This document shows positions 1 to 8,389 of a stretch of 64,000 nt of DNA, piece after piece. Origin of the DNA: Streptomyces abyssalis (GTDB lineage: Bacteria > Actinomycetota > Actinomycetes > Streptomycetales > Streptomycetaceae). The translations under genes and the position numbers were made by a program. Below the pieces are notes generated by a model, which saw only the letters and a list, made by a program, of their open reading frames with translations, was not told the origin of the DNA and ran no database searches. How positions within the stretch are numbered: the stretch's first letter is position 1; each line of letters starts with the position of its first letter. Location: contig NZ_LJGT01000040.1 of assembly GCF_001751365.1 (NCBI RefSeq), forward strand, positions 1,316,636 through 1,380,635, in the 5' to 3' direction.

Positions 1-925
1 GGAAGTGCGGCTGCTGCGGTTGCCCGACCTTGTCCTCGAAGCCGGGCAGCGTGATGCGGTAGACGCAGGCGTCGCAGTTCATGCGGACCTCGCCCTCGAC
101 GGCCTCCTGGTAGCGCTCCACGACGAGGTCCGCCAACTCGTCGGTGCCGCCGATGACATCGGCGCTGAGAACCTCGACATCCGGGTTGGCGAGGGACCAG
201 CCTTCCGACTGCATCCGTACGCGCTCCGGCAGCACACCCGTGAAGAGGAAGTAGGGCAGGACCACGACCTTCTTCGCGCCCAGCTTGCGGCAGCGGTCCA
301 GTCCGGAGGCGACGTCCGGCGCGGCCAGCGAGACGAACGCGACCTCTACGCCCGCGTATCCGCGCCCCTCCCACAGCAGCCGGGCGGCCTTGTGCACCTC
401 GGCGTTGGCGTCGGGGTCGGTGGAGCCCCGCCCGACGAGCAGCACGGTCGTATCGGCCCGGTCACCGGGGGAGCGACGGGCCGTGCCCGATCCGGTGTCT
501 GTGCCTGTACCCGTGCCTGTGCCTGTGCCTGTGCCGTCGGTACGGGCGTTCCCGTCCAGCGCCTCTTCGACGCGACGCTCCAGCACGGACAGCAGCGCGG
601 GGTGCGGGCCGAGCGGACGGCCGTAGGTGTAGGAGATGCCGGGGTGCCGCAACTTCTCGCGGGCCAGCGCTGCCGGGATGTCGCCTTTCGCGTGACCGGC
701 GGAGACCAGCATCAGCGGCACGGCGGCGAAGCTGGCCACGCCGCTCTCGACCAGCTCGGCGACGGAGTCGGCCAGCGGCGGAGGCGACAGCTCGATGAAG
801 CCACCGGCCACCGGCATTTCGGGGTTGCGTTTCGCCAGGTCGCCGACGAACGAACGGAAGGCCTCGGCGCCGTCGTCGTCACGTGTGCCGTGGCCGACCA
901 GGAGGAGGGCGGGAGGGGTCGTCAC
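1..925 (-). CDS. cbiX: CbiX-type sirohydrochlorin chelatase (3' end cut by window edge)
   Basis: Ferrochelatase-like protein expected to insert cobalt (or iron) into sirohydrochlorin at the start of corrin synthesis. The frame runs open to the left edge, so at least 308 residues are present and the stop lies outside. The start is GTG at 925, overlapping the cobH stop as GTGA. Seen: an N-terminal LLLVGHGTRDD motif with the metal-binding His near residue 12, a second similar half beginning LLVGRGSTDPDAN, and a C-terminal CDAC cysteine pair near a His-containing tail. The two halves are separated by a low-complexity Gly-Thr dipeptide run encoded by a hexanucleotide-like repeat at about 493-540. 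It is the last visible gene of the leftward cobalamin operon. Family assignment is firm. Cobalt rather than iron as substrate is inferred from the operon. Confidence 0.88.
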   Translation of the reverse strand, partial: MTTPPALLLVGHGTRDDDGAEAFRSFVGDLAKRNPEMPVAGGFIELSPPPLADSVAELVESGVASFAAVPLMLVSAGHAKGDIPAALAREKLRHPGISYTYGRPLGPHPALLSVLERRVEEALDGNARTDGTGTGTGTGTGTDTGSGTARRSPGDRADTTVLLVGRGSTDPDANAEVHKAARLLWEGRGYAGVEVAFVSLAAPDVASGLDRCRKLGAKKVVVLPYFLFTGVLPERVRMQSEGWSLANPDVEVLSADVIGGTDELADLVVERYQEAVEGEVRMNCDACVYRITLPGFEDKVGQPQQPHF

Positions 926-1650
926 TGGTTCTCCTTGCTGTGCTGAATTTCCGGGACGTGGGCGTTCTCCGGGGCGTGGCCCCGGCCGTGCCGTGAGCCT
1001 TCGCCTGTGGAACCCCCGGCGTAGAGCAGGGCGTTGAGGGCGGCGGCGGCCACCGCCGAGCCCCCCTTCTCCGAGATGTTGCTGACGGCCGGGAGCCCGC
1101 TCTCGCGCAGCGCGGCCTTGCTCTCGGCGGCACCGACGAAGCCCACCGGCATTCCGACGACGAGAGCGGGCGAGACACCGAGTCCGATGAGTTCGAAGAG
1201 TGCCGTGGGCGCGCAGCCGATCACCCACACGGCACCGGGGCCCACCTCCTCGTACGCCAGCCGGACGGCATGAGCCGAACGCGTCAGCCCGGGCGAGGAC
1301 TTCGCGTCCGCCAGACGGCACACCGCCCGGCGACGAGTGATCCCCGAGGCCACCATCTCGACGTCGGCCACGACCGGCACCGGCTCCGGACGGTGCAACG
1401 CGGTGTGCGCGGCACGCAGTTGCTCCTCGTCGGTGACGAGGTCGGCGGCGTAGTCCAGGTCGGCGCTGGAGTGGACGACGCGCTCCACCACGGCGCGGGT
1501 GAGCGGAGGCAGCGCCGAGGTGTCGAGGCGTGAGCGCAGGATGCGGTACGACTCCTGCTCGATGGGATGGACGGTCCGCCCGGCCGGGCCGGTCCGGCCG
1601 GGCGGACCGTGTGTGCCCGGAGAGCTGTGCGAGCCGGTCGGACTGGTCAA
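922..1650 (-). CDS. cobH: Precorrin-8X methylmutase
   Basis: Moves the C11 methyl to C12, turning precorrin-8X into hydrogenobyrinate (CbiC is the anaerobic-route counterpart). The 242-residue protein carries the family core IEQESYRILRSRLD near residue 30 and a VWVIGCAPTALFELI segment in the middle. The start is TTG at 1650, supported by GGGAGG six bases upstream and by a TTGA overlap with the preceding small gene. The first 28 or so residues are a Gly/Pro/Ser-rich extension not typical of the family. Its stop overlaps the cbiX start. An internal later start cannot be excluded because the extension is low complexity. Confidence 0.88.
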   Translation of the reverse strand: MTSPTGSHSSPGTHGPPGRTGPAGRTVHPIEQESYRILRSRLDTSALPPLTRAVVERVVHSSADLDYAADLVTDEEQLRAAHTALHRPEPVPVVADVEMVASGITRRRAVCRLADAKSSPGLTRSAHAVRLAYEEVGPGAVWVIGCAPTALFELIGLGVSPALVVGMPVGFVGAAESKAALRESGLPAVSNISEKGGSAVAAAALNALLYAGGSTGEGSRHGRGHAPENAHVPEIQHSKENQ

Positions 1651-1865
1651 CTGCGGCCTCCCGTACGGCAGATGGCGCGAAGCCCGGCGGCGAACGTACC
1701 GGCCGGGAAGGGGACCGCGCCCGGGACTTCGTCCATCGCGACGACACGGAAGGTCCCCACGCGCTCGCCGTTGCCCGCGGCGCGGCCGGCGACACGGCCG
1801 GTCACACAGCCGGTCACACGGACGGCGACGGTGCCCGCCCTGCCCGGACGGTCCTCGCGCGTCAT
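1647..1865 (-). CDS. Unrecognised 72-residue protein inside the cobalamin operon
   Basis: I do not recognise a family. The reading frame begins ATG at 1865, overlapping the cobJ stop as ATGA, and its TGA overlaps the cobH TTG start, so it is stitched into the operon on both sides. An AGGTGG stretch lies about five bases before the ATG, and third codon positions are almost all G or C, both arguing for real translation. The N-terminal half is Gly/Arg/Val-rich and the C-terminal half is more protein-like, with the segment MDEVPGAVPFPAGTFAAGL. No signal peptide or membrane segment is seen. It could be a corrin-pathway accessory protein or a remnant of a larger enzyme. The position suggests a cobalamin role but the sequence does not prove it. 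Confidence 0.6.
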   Translation of the reverse strand: MTREDRPGRAGTVAVRVTGCVTGRVAGRAAGNGERVGTFRVVAMDEVPGAVPFPAGTFAAGLRAICRTGGRS

Positions 1866-3640
1866 GTCTGCCACCTGTAGCCGCGCGGCGTCACCATCCG
1901 GCCGGCGACCGTCCTGGTCGCGGTGTTGCCCACTGTCACCACGGTCATCATGTCGACGACCGTGGCGTCGAGTGCGCCCAGCGTCGTGAGCGTGACCTGC
2001 TCGTCGTGGCGGCTCGCGCTCCGCACGACACCGACGGGTGTGCCGGGGGACCGGTGCTCCGCGAGGACCGCCAGCGCCTTCGGCAGCTGCCAGTCGCGGC
2101 CCCGCGAACGGGGGTTGTAGAAGGTCACCACCGTGTCCGACTCCGCCGCGGCCCGCACCCGTCGCTCGATCACCTCCCACGGCGTGTGCAGATCGGAGAG
2201 GCTGACCGAGACGTGGTCGTGTCCGAGTGGCGCGCCCAGGACGGCCGCGGCGGCCAGCGCCGCGGTGACGCCGGGCACCCCGACCACGTCGATGTCCGTG
2301 CTCGCTTCCGCGAGCGCGGGCGAGGCCATCGCGTAGACGCCGGCGTCGCCGCTGCCGATCAGGGCGACGGACCGTCCGGCACGGGCCTCGGCCACCGCCG
2401 TGCGCGCCCGCTCCTCCTCGCTGCCGAGGCCCGACTCCAGCACGCGGGTTCCGGGACGCAGCAGGTCCCGGATCTGCTCGACGTACTGGTCCAGCCCCAC
2501 CAGCACCGATGCCCGCCGCAGCTCGTCGCGGGCGCGCGGCGTCATCAGGTCGCGGGCGCCCGGTCCCAGGCCGACGAGCGCCAGCCTGCCGCGCGGACGG
2601 CGGCGGGCCACGGCCGCGGTCGCCATGGCGGGAGCGCCGTCAAGGCGCACCGACTTGGCCTTGGGCACGATCAGCCGTGCCTCCTCGCCTGCTGCCGTGA
2701 GGGCCGCCGCCTCCGCGACGGAGGGTGTGCCGACAGCCGCCAGCGGCGCGTCGGAGGGGTTGGGCACCTCGACGTCCGCGAGCACCCCGGCGGCGTAGGT
2801 GCGCAGCGGCAGATCCAGCCGGTCCGCGGCGGAGAGCAGCCCGGGTTCGCCTGCCTTGGCGTCGACGGTGGCCAGTTCGGCGACGGAACGCATGGAGAGG
2901 CCCGCGTCGTCGAGCGTCTGCTCGATGAGGCCGATCACCTCGTCGCTGCTGACGCCGCGGCTGGCACCGATGCCGACGGCCAGTGACGGCGGGCGCAGCA
3001 CCGCCTCGTCCGGGCCGAGCGGGAGGACTTCGTCGGTCACCCACAGCGTCGTACGGGGGCCGTCCGCCACGGCCAGGTCCTCGACGGCTGTGTCCGGCAG
3101 GCCGGTTGGCGCCTCCGGCGCAGCCGTCGCCGGGGGCGGCGACACGTTGTCCGGGAACGCGGGCAGCGGCCACTGCGCGGTCGCCCGGAGGGTCACGGGC
3201 GTACCGTCCAGGATCGCTCGCGTTACGGACGGCACCGCGCCCTCGACGGGCCAGCCGAGTGCGTCCAGGCCGGGCACACCCGTGGCGTCCGTGGCCGTGG
3301 TGACGACTGGCTCGCAGCCCGGCAGGGCCCCGGCGACGGACGCCGCCAGCTCGTTGGCACCGCCCTCGTGGCCGCCCAGCAGCGCCACCGCGTACCGCTG
3401 CGCCTCGTCCACGCACACCACACCCGGATCGGTGCGCTTGTCGCCCAGGAGCGGTGCGAGGAGGCGGACGGTGGCTCCCGTGGCGAGGAAGCAGACCAGC
3501 GCGTCGCACTCGTCGAACGCCCGCTCGACGGCTTCGCGCACCGGAACGCCTCCGTAGACGCGTGTACGGTCCGGCCACGCCGTGGCCAGCCGGTCGCGGG
3601 CGGCCGCGCCGGCGGCGGTGGCGGATATGAGGCCGATCAC
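1862..3640 (-). CDS. cobJ: CbiG-CbiH/CobJ fusion: precorrin-3B C17-methyltransferase
   Basis: Two-domain corrin enzyme of 592 residues. The N-terminal half is CbiG-like (IGLISATAAG start; GIGASRGVSSDEV and VGTPSVAEAAAL in its C-terminal part), the family that opens the cobalt-precorrin-5A lactone. The C-terminal half, from about residue 345 (LALVGLGPG), is a tetrapyrrole SAM methyltransferase with the GSGDAGVYAM and FYNPRSRGR motifs of CobJ/CbiH, which methylates C17 and contracts the ring. I chose GTG at 3640 rather than the upstream ATG at 3658: it has AAGGAG seven bases before it and makes a GTGA overlap with cobL. The CbiG domain sits in an operon that also has CobN, so the cobalt-early or cobalt-late route is not settled by this gene alone. 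Confidence 0.9.
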   Translation of the reverse strand: MIGLISATAAGAAARDRLATAWPDRTRVYGGVPVREAVERAFDECDALVCFLATGATVRLLAPLLGDKRTDPGVVCVDEAQRYAVALLGGHEGGANELAASVAGALPGCEPVVTTATDATGVPGLDALGWPVEGAVPSVTRAILDGTPVTLRATAQWPLPAFPDNVSPPPATAAPEAPTGLPDTAVEDLAVADGPRTTLWVTDEVLPLGPDEAVLRPPSLAVGIGASRGVSSDEVIGLIEQTLDDAGLSMRSVAELATVDAKAGEPGLLSAADRLDLPLRTYAAGVLADVEVPNPSDAPLAAVGTPSVAEAAALTAAGEEARLIVPKAKSVRLDGAPAMATAAVARRRPRGRLALVGLGPGARDLMTPRARDELRRASVLVGLDQYVEQIRDLLRPGTRVLESGLGSEEERARTAVAEARAGRSVALIGSGDAGVYAMASPALAEASTDIDVVGVPGVTAALAAAAVLGAPLGHDHVSVSLSDLHTPWEVIERRVRAAAESDTVVTFYNPRSRGRDWQLPKALAVLAEHRSPGTPVGVVRSASRHDEQVTLTTLGALDATVVDMMTVVTVGNTATRTVAGRMVTPRGYRWQT

Positions 3641-5298
3641 GGTGCGGCTCCTTCGCAAGTGCCGGGATTCTCAAGGGTGTCGGTGGTGCCGGGCGGCCCG
3701 GGGGTGTCCCCGGTGGTTCTGCTCGTACGTGACGTGCCGGACGTCTCTGCCGTGCCCGGCGTGCCGGGGACGCCGGAGGTGCCCGACGTTCCGGAGGAGG
3801 TGGCGGTGCCCCACAGGACGAAGACCGGGTTGGTCGCGGCGAGCCGCGTCACCTCGCCCGGAAGCGGCGCGAGCCGGGAGGAGTTGAGCAGTACGCCCTC
3901 CGTCCGCAGGCCCGCGCCGTTCAGCGCGTCCCGTACCTCGGGCACCCGGTCGACCGCGGCGAGTGTGACGACGACGCACCGGCGTGCACGCCGGGCACAG
4001 GCCGCGACGACCGCGGGCAGCCGCCGTCCGCCGCCCCCGATGAACACCGAGTCAGGATCGGGCAGTTGAGCGAGCGCGTCGGGCGCGGCACCGTGCACCG
4101 TCTGCACGTCGACGCCGTGGGCGGCGGCGTTCGCGCGGATGCGTCCGACACCGTCCGCGGCCTGCTCGACGGCGACCGCCGCGGCACCGAGGCGCGCGCA
4201 TTCGACCGCGACGGAGCCGCTTCCCGCGCCGACGTCCCAGACCAGGTCGCCGGGGCCCGGGGCCATGCGGGCGAGCGCGAGCGCGCGCACCTCGTACTTG
4301 GTGACCATCGAGTCGCGGTGTTCGAACTCCTCCTCGGGCAGCGCCCACACCGCGGGCCGCGGGTGCCCGCCGGCGACGGCGCGCTGCGCGGACGGCACCG
4401 CGCGGGCGGGGTCGAAGCAGAGCACGACGCTGACCGGGTCGGACCAGGTGCGCTCCGCGGCCTCGGCGGGGGAGAGGCGTTCGACCTGCTCGCCGGCGCC
4501 GCCGAGGGCGGTGGCGACGACGAGGACGCGGGGGATGCCCGTGTGCGCGAGGGCGGCTCCCAGGTCGGCGGGTCCGCAGCCGGGCCCCGTCAGGACCGCC
4601 GTCTTCGGGTGCGCCCGGCAGAGGTTGACGGCCGTACGGGGGTCACGGCCGTGCGCGCTGACGACGACCGCGTCGTCCCAGGACAGCCCCGCGCGTGCGA
4701 AGGCCAGCGCGACGGAGGGCACCGACGGCCACACGCGCAGCGCCGAGGGGCCGAAGCGTTCGGCGAGGGCACGTACGATCCCGAAGAACCCGGGGTCGCC
4801 GGAGGCGAGCACCACCACGCGAGGCGCTCTCCGACCGCCGTCCCCGGCCCGGGACTTGGACAAATGGTCCTCGACGGCGTCCAGCGCCGGTGCGAGCGGG
4901 CCCAGCACGACGCGCTCGGCACCGTCCGGGAGCCGGGCATCCCGCAGATGCCGGCGCGCTCCCACGACGAGGGTCGCCCGCGCCAGCGCCTCCGCGGGCG
5001 CCGGCCCGTCGCCGGCTGCCGCATCTGCAGGCGTGCCACCCCTACCCGTGTACGTGGTGACCGTGCCCGTCCCGGCGCCGATGACCGTGATCACGGCAGC
5101 AGCCCCTCGCCGCCGCGCGTGCAGGCCGCCGGAGCCCGTGCCCGCCTCGCCCCCCGAGCCCGTGCCCGCCACGCCCGCGGAGCCCGAACCCGGGCCCGAG
5201 CCGTGCACGCCCTGCGAACCGGACCCTCGGCCCGCCTCCTCGGCCGGGGCAGGCCCGTATGTCTCGCCGTCGTCGGCTGTGCCGTGACCGGTCGTCAT
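3637..5298 (-). CDS. cobL: Precorrin-6Y C5,15-methyltransferase (decarboxylating), CbiE-CbiT fusion
   Basis: Adds methyls at C5 and C15 and removes the acetate carboxyl at C12. After a roughly 68-residue Gly/Ser-rich leader, the CbiE methyltransferase domain begins at VITVIGAG. It contains LASGDPGFFGI and is followed from about residue 320 by a CbiT domain with WDVGAGSGSVAVE, the class I SAM-binding loop. The protein ends in about 50 residues of Thr/Ser/Gly/Pro repeats. The start at 5298 lies 14 bases after the cobM stop. A GTG at about residue 69 would give the usual family length, so the extension may not be translated. Both low-complexity tails are unusual for CobL. Confidence 0.87.
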   Translation of the reverse strand: MTTGHGTADDGETYGPAPAEEAGRGSGSQGVHGSGPGSGSAGVAGTGSGGEAGTGSGGLHARRRGAAAVITVIGAGTGTVTTYTGRGGTPADAAAGDGPAPAEALARATLVVGARRHLRDARLPDGAERVVLGPLAPALDAVEDHLSKSRAGDGGRRAPRVVVLASGDPGFFGIVRALAERFGPSALRVWPSVPSVALAFARAGLSWDDAVVVSAHGRDPRTAVNLCRAHPKTAVLTGPGCGPADLGAALAHTGIPRVLVVATALGGAGEQVERLSPAEAAERTWSDPVSVVLCFDPARAVPSAQRAVAGGHPRPAVWALPEEEFEHRDSMVTKYEVRALALARMAPGPGDLVWDVGAGSGSVAVECARLGAAAVAVEQAADGVGRIRANAAAHGVDVQTVHGAAPDALAQLPDPDSVFIGGGGRRLPAVVAACARRARRCVVVTLAAVDRVPEVRDALNGAGLRTEGVLLNSSRLAPLPGEVTRLAATNPVFVLWGTATSSGTSGTSGVPGTPGTAETSGTSRTSRTTGDTPGPPGTTDTLENPGTCEGAAP

Positions 5299-5312
5299 GT
5301 CTCAGCCGTCCC

Positions 5313-6227
5313 TCAGCCGTCCGCCGCGGCCGTGCGCGCGGCGCGCAGCGCGCGCCGCGCCTCGGGGTCCGCCCGCCGGAAACCGTGGAAGTGGCCCGGA
5401 TGGTACAGATGCGAGCGCGTGCCTTCGGCGGAGAGCGCCGGGCCCACCAGGAAGAGCGTGTGCTTCCAGAGCTTGTGCTCCTTGACGGTCTCCTCCAGGG
5501 TGCCGACCGTGCAGCGCAGCAGCAGCTCCTCCGGCCAGGTGGCCTGATAGGCGACCACGACCGGCGTGTCCTCCGGGTAGCCCCCGTCGAGCAGTTCGTC
5601 ACGGAGCTGCCCGGACCGCGCGGCGGAGAGGAAGAGCGCCATCGTCGTGCCGTGCCGTGCGAACTCCCGTACCTCCTCGCCCGGCGGCATCGGTGTCTTG
5701 CCGCCGCCCAGCCTGGTGAGGATCACCGACTGCGCCACCTCGGGGACGGTCAGCTCCCGTCCGGCCAGCGCCGCGACCGCCGAGAACGACGCGACGCCCG
5801 GCACGATCTCCACCGGGATGCCCAACTCGGCGCACCGGTCGGCCTGTTCCTGCGTGCCGCCCCACAGCGCCGGGTCGCCGGAGTGGATACGGGCCACTCG
5901 CAGCCCTTCGCGGAGCGCACGTCCGTAGACGGCGACGACGTCCTCCAGCGACATCGACGCCGAGTCGAGGATCTCCGCGCCGGGGCGCGCGTGTTCCAGC
6001 ACCTCCTCCTGCACGAGGCTCGCCGCCCAGATGACGACGTCCGCCTCGGCGATGGCACGTGCGGCGCGGAAGGTGAGCAGATCGGCGGCACCGGGACCGG
6101 CGCCGACGATCGTCACCTTCGCCCGGCCCGCCCCGCTCGCCGTACGGGCCGTGTCTCCGCCCTCTGCGGGACCGTCCGCCGTACCGGCCGCCGGACTCGC
6201 CGCCGTACCACCGGAGTTCACGCTCAC
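5313..6227 (-). CDS. cobM: Precorrin-4 C11-methyltransferase
   Basis: SAM-dependent methyltransferase making precorrin-5 (CbiF in the anaerobic route). 304 residues: about 35 flexible Ala/Gly residues, then VTIVGAGPGAADLLT, IHSGDPALWGGTQEQ and EIVPGVASFSAVAALAG, all standard for CobM. The GTG start at 6227 overlaps the cobI stop (GTGA) and has a GAGGAGG Shine-Dalgarno within the end of cobI. Pathway position comes from family knowledge and assignment is secure. Confidence 0.92.
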   Translation of the reverse strand: MSVNSGGTAASPAAGTADGPAEGGDTARTASGAGRAKVTIVGAGPGAADLLTFRAARAIAEADVVIWAASLVQEEVLEHARPGAEILDSASMSLEDVVAVYGRALREGLRVARIHSGDPALWGGTQEQADRCAELGIPVEIVPGVASFSAVAALAGRELTVPEVAQSVILTRLGGGKTPMPPGEEVREFARHGTTMALFLSAARSGQLRDELLDGGYPEDTPVVVAYQATWPEELLLRCTVGTLEETVKEHKLWKHTLFLVGPALSAEGTRSHLYHPGHFHGFRRADPEARRALRAARTAAADG

Positions 6228-6973
6228 AGCTTTCCTCCTCGTCCCTCACGACGGGCGGGCGCGATGAGCGTCGACAGATACGGCAGCCGCCCGGTCTCCT
6301 CCGGCTCGCCCACGGACGGGTCCGGTCCGGCGGCGGTACGGATCGATTCGGCGGGCAGGCCGAGGGAGGAGCCCCACACCGCGCCCTCCGTGCGCCCCGT
6401 CGCCCGAAGCACGGCCTCGACCTCGGTGGCCTGCCGTCCGAACTTGTACGCCACGACGGTCCCGGGGCCCTCAAGTGCCCGCTTCAGCACGGCGATTCCG
6501 GCCGTCACCGGCACCAGCGTCAGCGGTTCCGTCCCCTCCGTGAGGACCGCGCCGCTGCGCGCGGCCAGATCCTGCATCGCGGTGACACCCGGGACCGTGT
6601 CGACCACCACCCCCGGCACCGACTCGCGGACGGTCTGCGCGAGATAGCCGAAGGTGGAGTAGACGTTGGGGTCGCCGATCGTCGCGAAGGCCACCGTCCC
6701 GTGTGTGCCCAGCAGTTCGGCGACGCGCCTGCCCGCCGCGTCCCACGCGGCCTCCCGCCGGGCACGGTCGCTGCGTTCGTTGAGCGCGAAGACGACGCGG
6801 ACGACCTTCCCGGCCTCGACGTAGTGCAGCACGGTCGCCTCGGCGCGGCCCGTGCCTCCGTCCTCCATCACCGGTACGACGACGGCTCCGGCGTCGCGCA
6901 GCGCGCTCACGCCCTTGACCGTCACCAGTTCCGGATCGCCGGGGCCCACGCCCACTCCGGTCAGTCTGGGCAT
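6224..6973 (-). CDS. cobI: Precorrin-2 C20-methyltransferase
   Basis: Methylates C20 of precorrin-2 (cobalt-precorrin-2 for CbiL). 249 residues with the family landmarks LTGVGVGPGDPELVTVKG at the N terminus, FATIGDPNVYSTFGYL near residue 100 and VDTVPGVTAMQDLAA after it. I take ATG at 6973, which has GAGAGG eight bases upstream. An in-frame GTG lies nine bases earlier at 6982. The frame stays open far upstream across cobB, but that part is antisense-like noise rather than protein. It overlaps the cobB stop by 13 bases and cobM by four. Confidence 0.92.
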   Translation of the reverse strand: MPRLTGVGVGPGDPELVTVKGVSALRDAGAVVVPVMEDGGTGRAEATVLHYVEAGKVVRVVFALNERSDRARREAAWDAAGRRVAELLGTHGTVAFATIGDPNVYSTFGYLAQTVRESVPGVVVDTVPGVTAMQDLAARSGAVLTEGTEPLTLVPVTAGIAVLKRALEGPGTVVAYKFGRQATEVEAVLRATGRTEGAVWGSSLGLPAESIRTAAGPDPSVGEPEETGRLPYLSTLIAPARREGRGGKL

Positions 6974-8385
6974 GGGACGCACCTCTCCACGAACCGGCGG
7001 GCCATCACGGGAGCGGCGGCCCAGTGCACATGCAGATACGAGGCGTGGACGTTGCCCGACGGGCCGCCGAGGAAGCCCTCCCTGCGCCTCTCGGGGCGCA
7101 CGATCCCCCACGCGGGTTCGCCGCCCGCCTCCGGCGTGAGGACGGTGCGGTGGAACTCGTGCCCCCGCACCCGCAGGCCGGCCGGTGCCAGCACGCTGTC
7201 GTCGACCGCGACGGCCTCGCGGTAGCCGAGCGTGAGGCGCTCCGTCATACGGGCCGAGCCGTCCAGCACCCCGCACATCGCCTCGCCGTCCAGCTCGCGG
7301 GAGAGATACAGCAGTCCCGCGCACTCGGCCGCCACGGGGCGGCCGGCGGCGACGAGTTCGCGTACGGCGACGCGCAGCGGCTCGTTCGCCGACAGCTGCT
7401 GCCCGTACACCTCGGGGAAGCCGCCGCCGATGACGAGGCCGCGTGTGCCCTCGGGCAGTCTCTCGTCGCGCAGCGGGTCGAAGGTGACGGTCTCCGCACC
7501 CGCGGCCTGCAGCAGTTCGGTGTGCTCCGTGTAGGAGAAGGTGAACGCGGCGCCTCCCGCGACGGCTATGCGGGGCGGCCGGCCATGGGTGAGTACGGGG
7601 GCGCTCCGCCCGCGCACCTCGGCAGCCGCCTCCCACGGGGTCACCGGCAGCGGGGGAGCGCTGCGTGCGAGCGCGAGCAGTGCCTCCATGTCGCAGCCCG
7701 CACGCACACGGGCGGCCAGCGCGGCCACGGACTCCACGGCCTCGGCGTGCCGTTCGGCGGCCGGCACCAGGCCCAGGTGACGGGACGGCGTCTCCGCGCC
7801 GGCGTCGCGCCGCAGCGCACCCAGCACGGGCACGCCGGAGCCGTCCAGCGCGTCCCGCAGCAGGGCCTCGTGGCGCGTGGAGGCCACCTTGTTGAGCACG
7901 ACGCCGGCCACCCGCACCTCCGGGTCCCACGACGCGAAGCCGTGCACGAGCGCGGCGACGGAACGCGACTGGGACGAGGCGTCCACCACCAGCACGACCG
8001 GCGCCTTCAGCAGCTTCGCCACCTGCGCGGTCGAGGCCAGCTCTCCCGCTCCGGCGGCACCGTCGTACAGGCCCATCACGCCTTCGACGACGGCGAGCTG
8101 GGTTCCCGCGGCGGCATGCGCGAAGAGCGGCGCGATCCGCTCGGGGCCGCACAGGTACGCGTCGAGATTGCGTCCGGGGCGGCCGGTGGCGAGGGCGTGA
8201 TAGCCGGGGTCGATGTAGTCCGGGCCGGCCTTGTGGGGCGAGACGGTCAGGCCGGCCTCGGTGAACGCGGCCATCAGCCCCGTCGCCACCGTCGTCTTGC
8301 CGCTGCCCGAGGAGGGCGCGGCGACGACGAGACGCGGAGGGTTCACGCAGCGCTCGTTCCCGTGGCCGTTCGGGTGCCGGTTCAT
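6961..8385 (-). CDS. cobB: Cobyrinate / hydrogenobyrinate a,c-diamide synthase
   Basis: Glutamine-dependent amidation of the a and c carboxylates, using ATP. 474 residues. An N-terminal P-loop domain with APSSGSGKTTVATGLM and HKAGPDYIDPGYH is followed by a C-terminal class I glutamine amidotransferase-like domain with GLVIGGGFPEVYG and the nucleophile region VAAECAGLLYLS, where the Cys is present. The start is set at ATG 8385, four bases after the cobO stop. A GTG at 8346 directly before PPRLVVAAPS would match the usual family N terminus and remains possible. Function is well supported by both catalytic domains. Confidence 0.92.
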   Translation of the reverse strand: MNRHPNGHGNERCVNPPRLVVAAPSSGSGKTTVATGLMAAFTEAGLTVSPHKAGPDYIDPGYHALATGRPGRNLDAYLCGPERIAPLFAHAAAGTQLAVVEGVMGLYDGAAGAGELASTAQVAKLLKAPVVLVVDASSQSRSVAALVHGFASWDPEVRVAGVVLNKVASTRHEALLRDALDGSGVPVLGALRRDAGAETPSRHLGLVPAAERHAEAVESVAALAARVRAGCDMEALLALARSAPPLPVTPWEAAAEVRGRSAPVLTHGRPPRIAVAGGAAFTFSYTEHTELLQAAGAETVTFDPLRDERLPEGTRGLVIGGGFPEVYGQQLSANEPLRVAVRELVAAGRPVAAECAGLLYLSRELDGEAMCGVLDGSARMTERLTLGYREAVAVDDSVLAPAGLRVRGHEFHRTVLTPEAGGEPAWGIVRPERRREGFLGGPSGNVHASYLHVHWAAAPVMARRFVERCVPCPD

Positions 8386-8389
8386 GTGT

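Noticed and set aside
4066..5547. Long rightward open frame of 493 codons opposite cobL
   Set aside because: It is antisense to a gene with clear CbiE and CbiT motifs. Its product is Arg/Gly/Pro-rich with no domain. High-GC genes give such mirror frames.
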